Source: Streptomyces huasconensis (GTDB lineage Bacteria; Actinomycetota; Actinomycetes; Streptomycetales; Streptomycetaceae). From it: DNA of 37,722 nucleotides. Every line of letters starts with the position of its first letter. The stretch's first letter is position 1. The position numbers and the translations under genes were made by a program. Of this stretch, positions 33,579-37,722 are shown one piece after another. The stretch is from NCBI GenBank assembly GCA_004010275.1, contig RBWT01000074.1, positions 1-37,722 on the forward strand, in the 5' to 3' direction. The notes below the pieces were generated by a model. The model searched no databases. It was not told where the DNA came from and worked only from the letters and a program-made list of their open reading frames with translations.

Positions 33579-34864
33579 TGGTCCGCCTCTTCCGTGGGCC
33601 GCTGCTGCCAGGGGCGGCACAGTCCCACGAAGCAGGCGATGGCCGCCACCGCGCAGACCAGTTGGACGACGGCCATCGGGACGGCCGTGTCCTCGCCCGC
33701 GATGCCGACGAGCGGCGAGGCGATCGCGCCGATGAGGAAGGAGGTGGTGCCGAGGAGCGCGGAGGCGGAACCGGCGGCGTGCGGGGTGCGGGTGAGGGCG
33801 AGGGACTGGGTGTTGGGCATGGCGAGGCCCATCGCCGACATCAGGACGAAGAGCCCGGCGGCGACGGGGAACAGGCCGACGTCGCCGAAGACGCCGCTGG
33901 TCATGAGCAGCAGCGCGGCCGCGGCGACGGTGATGGCGGTCAGACCGGACGCGAGCACCTTGTTGAGGCTGACGCGGCCGACGAGGACTTTGCCGTTGAG
34001 CTGGCCGGCGGCGATCAGTCCGACGGAGTTGACGCCGAAGAGGAGGCTGAAGGTCTGCGGGGAGGCGCCGTAGATCTCCTGGATCACGAAGGGCGAGGCG
34101 GAGATGTACGCGAAGAGCGCGGCGAAGGCGAAGCCGCCCGCGATCATGTAGCCGGTGAAGACGCGGTCGGCCAGCAGCGACTTCATGGTGCGCAGGGCTT
34201 CGAGCGTGCCGCCGCTGTGCCGCTTCTCGGGGGCGAGGGTCTCGGGCAGGCGCCGCCACACCAGGAGGGTCAGCGCGATGCCGACGCCGGTGAGGACGAC
34301 GAAGATGCCGCGCCAGTCGGTGAAGCGCAGGACCTGGCCGCCGATGAGGGGCGCGACGACCGGCGCGACGCCGGAGATCAGCATCAGGGTGGAGAAGAAG
34401 CGGGCCATCTCCACGCCGTCGTACAGGTCGCGGACGATGGCGCGGGCGATGACGATGCCGGCCGCCCCGGCGAGGCCCTGGAGGAGCCGGAAGCCGATGA
34501 GCAGCTCCGCGGTGGGCGCGAAGGCGCAGATGGCGGTGGCGAGGATGTAGACGAGCAGGCCGATGAGGAGCGGGCGGCGGCGGCCCCACTTGTCGCTCAT
34601 CGGGCCGACGACGAGCTGGCCGAGGGCCATGCCCAGCAGGCAGGCGGTCAGCGTCAGCTGGATGGTGGCGGCCGGGGCATGCAGCGCGTCGGTGACCTCC
34701 GGCAGGGCCGGGAGGTACATGTCCATGGAGAGCGGTGGGACGGCGGTGAGGCCGCCGAGTACGAGGGTGACCAGGGCCCCGGTGCGGCGGAGGGCGGCGG
34801 AGCCGGGGGGCTCCGCCGCCTTCGGTATCCGGTGCTCTTCCGTGGTCTGCCCGCGCTCAGGCAT
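33575..34864 (-). CDS. Bcr/CflA-type multidrug MFS exporter
   Basis: This is an intact 12-helix transporter of 429 residues starting at ATG 34864 (MPERGQTTEEHRIPKAAEPP), with GGGAGGGG just upstream. Family motifs are PPLSMDMYLPALPEV in helix 1, MALGQLVVGPMSDKWGRRRP (MFS motif A) and LQGLAGAAGIVIARAIVRD, all characteristic of Bcr/CflA drug exporters. Its stop overlaps the start of the serine hydrolase, so the two form an operon. Substrates cannot be deduced. Confidence 0.9.
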   Translation of the reverse strand: MPERGQTTEEHRIPKAAEPPGSAALRRTGALVTLVLGGLTAVPPLSMDMYLPALPEVTDALHAPAATIQLTLTACLLGMALGQLVVGPMSDKWGRRRPLLIGLLVYILATAICAFAPTAELLIGFRLLQGLAGAAGIVIARAIVRDLYDGVEMARFFSTLMLISGVAPVVAPLIGGQVLRFTDWRGIFVVLTGVGIALTLLVWRRLPETLAPEKRHSGGTLEALRTMKSLLADRVFTGYMIAGGFAFAALFAYISASPFVIQEIYGASPQTFSLLFGVNSVGLIAAGQLNGKVLVGRVSLNKVLASGLTAITVAAAALLLMTSGVFGDVGLFPVAAGLFVLMSAMGLAMPNTQSLALTRTPHAAGSASALLGTTSFLIGAIASPLVGIAGEDTAVPMAVVQLVCAVAAIACFVGLCRPWQQRPTEEADH

Positions 34865-35060
34865 CGCGCCCCTCCCCATCGTGTGGAATCCGCCGTCCAT
34901 GGTCGCAGCTCCGGGCGCGTGCTCGGGACCTTCTCCCGTCCCGGCCGCCTCGCCCGATGGTTTGTGTGACGACCTGAAGTCCCACTCGTTTGGCTTCCAT
35001 GCGGGGCCGTTCCGTCGGGTTCACCGGCCCCGGTTCGCGCGAGGAGCGGGGTGACGCGTC

Positions 35061-36528
35061 ATGCGCCTGCACCGGTTGGCGCTGGTCGTGATCATCGGCC
35101 TCGCCGTCCTGGCCTTCACGGTGCCCGCGCCGCCCCCCGCGGCCGGTGGCGCGCGGTGCCGCGGCACGACGCTGGTCGGGGTGGCGCACCAGGACGACGA
35201 CCTGCTGTTCGTCAACCCGGAGATCGCCGAGGACTTCGTCGGGGCAGTTGTCTGCGCGTGGTGTACGTGACCGCGGGCGACGCCCATCTGGCGTGGGAGG
35301 GAGGGTATGCCATCCGCAGGGAGCGGGGCGTGCAGCAGGCGTACATCGCGCTCGCCGGGCGGCCGACGCGGCCCGGGGAGCCCAGCGCCTGGCAGGCCGC
35401 CCCGGTGCGGGTCGGCGGGCGGACCGTGCACGGTGTGCGCCTGGACAACGGACCGCTGCGGCCGGACATCCGGCTGCTGTTCCTGCGGCTGCCGACGGCG
35501 GCTGGCGCGACGAGGCGTCGCGGCGCCGCACCCTGCTGGCGCTCTTCCGGTCGCAGGTCCGCTCGCTCCGCGCCGTGGACGGCTCCGCCCGGTACACCGA
35601 AGCGGCCCTGGTCGCCACCCTGGCTGCCCTCGTCGAGCGGTTCCGGCCCGACACGGTGCGCACCCTGGACTTCGCCAACACCGCGCTGAAGTCGTCCGGT
35701 GAGGAGTGGGTGGGCCGACCACAACGACCACGCGGTGACCGCCCGCTATCTGCGCCTGGCGGTGCTGCGGGCGCGCCCGGCAGGGGGGCCGCCGCGGCTG
35801 ACGGGACACGAGGGGTACGGGAACGTCGTACGCCCGCCCAACCTCGACGCCGCCCGGGCCGCCCGCAAGGCCGCCCTCTTCGGGCACTACTACATCCATG
35901 ACGAGAGGCGGGCGGCCGGCTGCCCGCGGCACCACTGCGCGCCCACCAGGAAGGTGGCGGCGCAGTACGCCCCCTGGCTGGAGCGGGGGTACGCGCGCCC
36001 CCTGCCCGAGCCGCGCCCCGGCACCGTCGTCGCCTGGATCGGCTCCACGGCCGCCGGTTTCACCGACGCCGGGCTCTGTCTGACGCACGGCCGCGGCGCG
36101 TCCGCTCCGCGCCCTGCACGGCACGGCCCGCCAGCGCTGGCACCTCGCGGACGCGTTCTGCGGGCGGGGAACGCGGGGCGCGGCGACGGCGGCCGGCACT
36201 GCGTCCGCGTCAGGGGCCCGGCGGTCGCGCTCGGTCCTTGCGCCGACGGCGACCCGGCCCGGTGGGTGCTCACGCGCGCGGGCAGTTGCGTACCCGCGAG
36301 GGCTGTCTGACCCAGGACGACCTGCTGCGTCCGCGTCCCGTGCTGCGCCTGGCCGCGTGTGCTCCGGGCGATCCGGGGCAGCGCTGGTTCACCCGGTTCC
36401 GGTGCCCGGTCAACACGGCGACCACCCGTTCACCGTACGGAGTGCCCGTCGCGTTCCGGCGCGTGTGCTCACCCGAAGAGCCCCCGGGGCGTGGAAACGT
36501 GGCGGGCGTCACCCGACTGCCGACCTGA
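35061..36528 (+). CDS. Secreted PIG-L-family deacetylase with lectin-like C-terminus (several frameshifts)
   Basis: An N-terminal hydrophobic signal (LALVVIIGLAVLAFTV) precedes the PIG-L zinc motif VAHQDDDLLFV, a variant of the usual H-P-D-D. A second motif, WADHNDHAVTARYLRLA, supplies the distal His. Family features ALVATLAALVERFRPDTVRT and GHYYIHDERRAAGCP follow. PIG-L proteins remove acetyl groups from N-acetylglucosamine-containing substrates. After about residue 340, QRWHLADAFCG, DPARWVLTRAG and GQRWFT resemble ricin-type QxW repeats, so a sugar-binding trefoil is possible. Frame changes near 35245, 35500, 35705 and 36095, and probably more towards the end, make the exact C-terminus uncertain. 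GAGGAG precedes ATG 35061. Confidence 0.75.
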
Positions 36529-36538
36529 GCAAGGCTCG

Positions 36539-37722
36539 ATGAAAATCTCCTTCCTGCTGCAGAACGCCTACGGGATCGGTGGCACCGTGCGCGCCACCTT
36601 CAATTCCGCCGGTGCCCTCGCCGAACGCCACGACGTCGAGATCGTCAGCGTCTGGCGCACGCACGACAGGCCCTGTCTGCCGCTCGGCGGAAACGTCCGG
36701 CTGCGGCCGCTGATCGACAGACGCGAGGACGCGTCCCGCAACGACCTCGGCAGCGCGCTCCTCGGCACACCCAGCGCGCTGGTCCCCGCGGCCGAGGCGC
36801 ACGGGGCCGGGTTCGACGGCCTCACCGACCGGCGGGTGGCCCGCTTCCTCGCCCGTACCGACGCCGACGTGGTGGTGGCCACCCGGCCCGGCCTGGTGAT
36901 CTACCTGGCCGCGTTCGGCCGCCGCCACTATCTGCGGGTCGGCCAGGAGCACCGCGTCTACGGCACGCACGAGCCCTGCATCCGCGCCGCCCAGGACGCC
37001 GCCATCGCCGCGCTGGACGCGTACACCACGCTCACGGAGGCGGACGCCGCCACGCACCGCCGCCACCTCGCGGCGACGGGCACCCCGATCGTGGCGCTGC
37101 CCAACGCCTCGCCCCGACCGCCGCTCACCACGGCGCCGGACGGCGAGGCTCCGCTCGTCATCGCGGGCGGCCGCCTCATCCCGGTGAAGCGGTACCACCT
37201 GCTTGTGGAGGCCTTCGCCACCGTGGCCGCCGCGCACCCGCGGTGGAAGCTGCGGATCTACGGCCGCGGGCACAGGCACGCCGCGCTGCGCGCCCGCATC
37301 GACGAACTCGGGCTGAGCGACCACGTCTTCCTGATGGGCGCCAACCCGTCCCTCGCCACGGAGTGGGCCAAGGGCGCGATCGCCGCCGTCACCTCGCGCG
37401 AGGAGTCGTTCGGCATGACCATCGTGGAGGCCATGCGGTGCGGCACCCCCGTGGTCGCCACCGACTGCCCCCACGGGCCCGCCGAGATCATCCGGGACGG
37501 CGAGGACGGTCTCCTCGTCCGCTCCGGCGACCGCGACGCCGTGGCCCGCGGTCTCCTCAGGCTCATCGAGGACGCCGACCTGCGGCGCGCCATGGGCAGC
37601 GCCGCCCGCCGCAACGCCGAGCGGTACGCGCCCGAGCACATCGCCCGGCGCTACGAGAAGCTGTTCGACGCGCTGAACGCCACCTCCCCGCCCGCCCCGG
37701 TGCCGTTCGACCGCCGCGTGGT
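36539..37722 (+). CDS. Family-4 glycosyltransferase (GT-B fold), truncated by window end
   Basis: The frame is open from ATG 36539 (MKISFLLQNAYGIGGTVRAT) to the end of the window without a stop, at least 394 residues. It is a retaining GT4 enzyme. The glycine-rich start YGIGGTVRATFN binds the acceptor side. The C-terminal donor domain shows GGRLIPVKRYHLLVEAF and the E-x7-E nucleotide-sugar motif in REESFGMTIVEAMRCGTPVV, then CPHGPAEIIRDGEDGLLV. There is no signal peptide. It starts 10 bases after the proposed deacetylase stop, so it may be in the same transcript. Substrates are unknown; the class includes enzymes for teichoic acid, glycolipid or capsule assembly. Confidence 0.88.
   Translation, partial: MKISFLLQNAYGIGGTVRATFNSAGALAERHDVEIVSVWRTHDRPCLPLGGNVRLRPLIDRREDASRNDLGSALLGTPSALVPAAEAHGAGFDGLTDRRVARFLARTDADVVVATRPGLVIYLAAFGRRHYLRVGQEHRVYGTHEPCIRAAQDAAIAALDAYTTLTEADAATHRRHLAATGTPIVALPNASPRPPLTTAPDGEAPLVIAGGRLIPVKRYHLLVEAFATVAAAHPRWKLRIYGRGHRHAALRARIDELGLSDHVFLMGANPSLATEWAKGAIAAVTSREESFGMTIVEAMRCGTPVVATDCPHGPAEIIRDGEDGLLVRSGDRDAVARGLLRLIEDADLRRAMGSAARRNAERYAPEHIARRYEKLFDALNATSPPAPVPFDRRV

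Noticed and set aside
33566..34969. Plus-strand 467-codon frame antisense to the MFS exporter
   Set aside because: It is very rich in Asp, Glu and Gly, a typical mirror of a hydrophobic gene on the other strand.
1..37722. Mobile element, CRISPR array, tRNA or rRNA
   Set aside because: I saw no transposase or integrase motif, no regularly spaced repeat array, and no tRNA-like or rRNA-like sequence by eye.

Overview
The window is high-GC actinobacterial DNA, almost certainly from a Streptomyces. Codon third positions are strongly G/C, starts are often GTG or TTG, and the gene content fits the genus: an AfsR/SARP-type regulator, HtaA proteins, a type Ib methionine aminopeptidase, an F420 reductase, a primase/polymerase-like protein and DmdR-type iron boxes. 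It looks like ordinary chromosome. I saw no rRNA, tRNA, CRISPR array, transposase or phage gene. No gene-free gap exceeds about 215 bases.

Layout. 0.2-2.0 kb: a DrrAB-type ABC exporter behind three heptamers spaced 11 bp, tail to tail with a large SARP/AfsR-like regulator (2.0-5.5 kb). 5.6-12.5 kb: mixed housekeeping and accessory genes (DUF6578-like protein, M50 protease, small membrane protein, F420 reductase, sialidase, MFS exporter, methionine aminopeptidase). 12.6-24.0 kb: an iron and heme acquisition island, described below. 24.1-31.2 kb: a lipoprotein, a Prim-Pol-like protein, a glycerophosphodiesterase, a TetR regulator divergent from a dimethylargininase, a secreted glycoside hydrolase and a small secreted protein. 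31.2-37.7 kb: an Rsm22-like methyltransferase, a beta-lactamase-fold hydrolase, a Bcr/CflA exporter, a secreted PIG-L deacetylase and a glycosyltransferase that runs off the right edge.

The island is the most coherent system. Two surface HtaA proteins with four heme-binding modules would capture heme. HmuTUV would import it and a heme oxygenase would open the ring. EfeO-EfeB-EfeU adds a second route: a Tat-exported DyP peroxidase, a periplasmic-type iron binder and a ferric permease. Three putative DmdR/IdeR boxes (12649, 17373, 20615) precede the oxygenase, the htaA/hmuT divergent promoter and efeO, so the parts are probably co-regulated by iron. A PhzF-family gene sits inside the island with no obvious role.

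A caution applies throughout. About half the genes contain single-base frameshifts, usually at G or C runs, and many are compensated a short way downstream. Correcting each by one base restores a family-typical protein (for example drrA, map, hmuV, efeB, the MFS exporter and npdG). I read these as consensus errors in the assembly rather than decay, and I give gene limits for the corrected reading.
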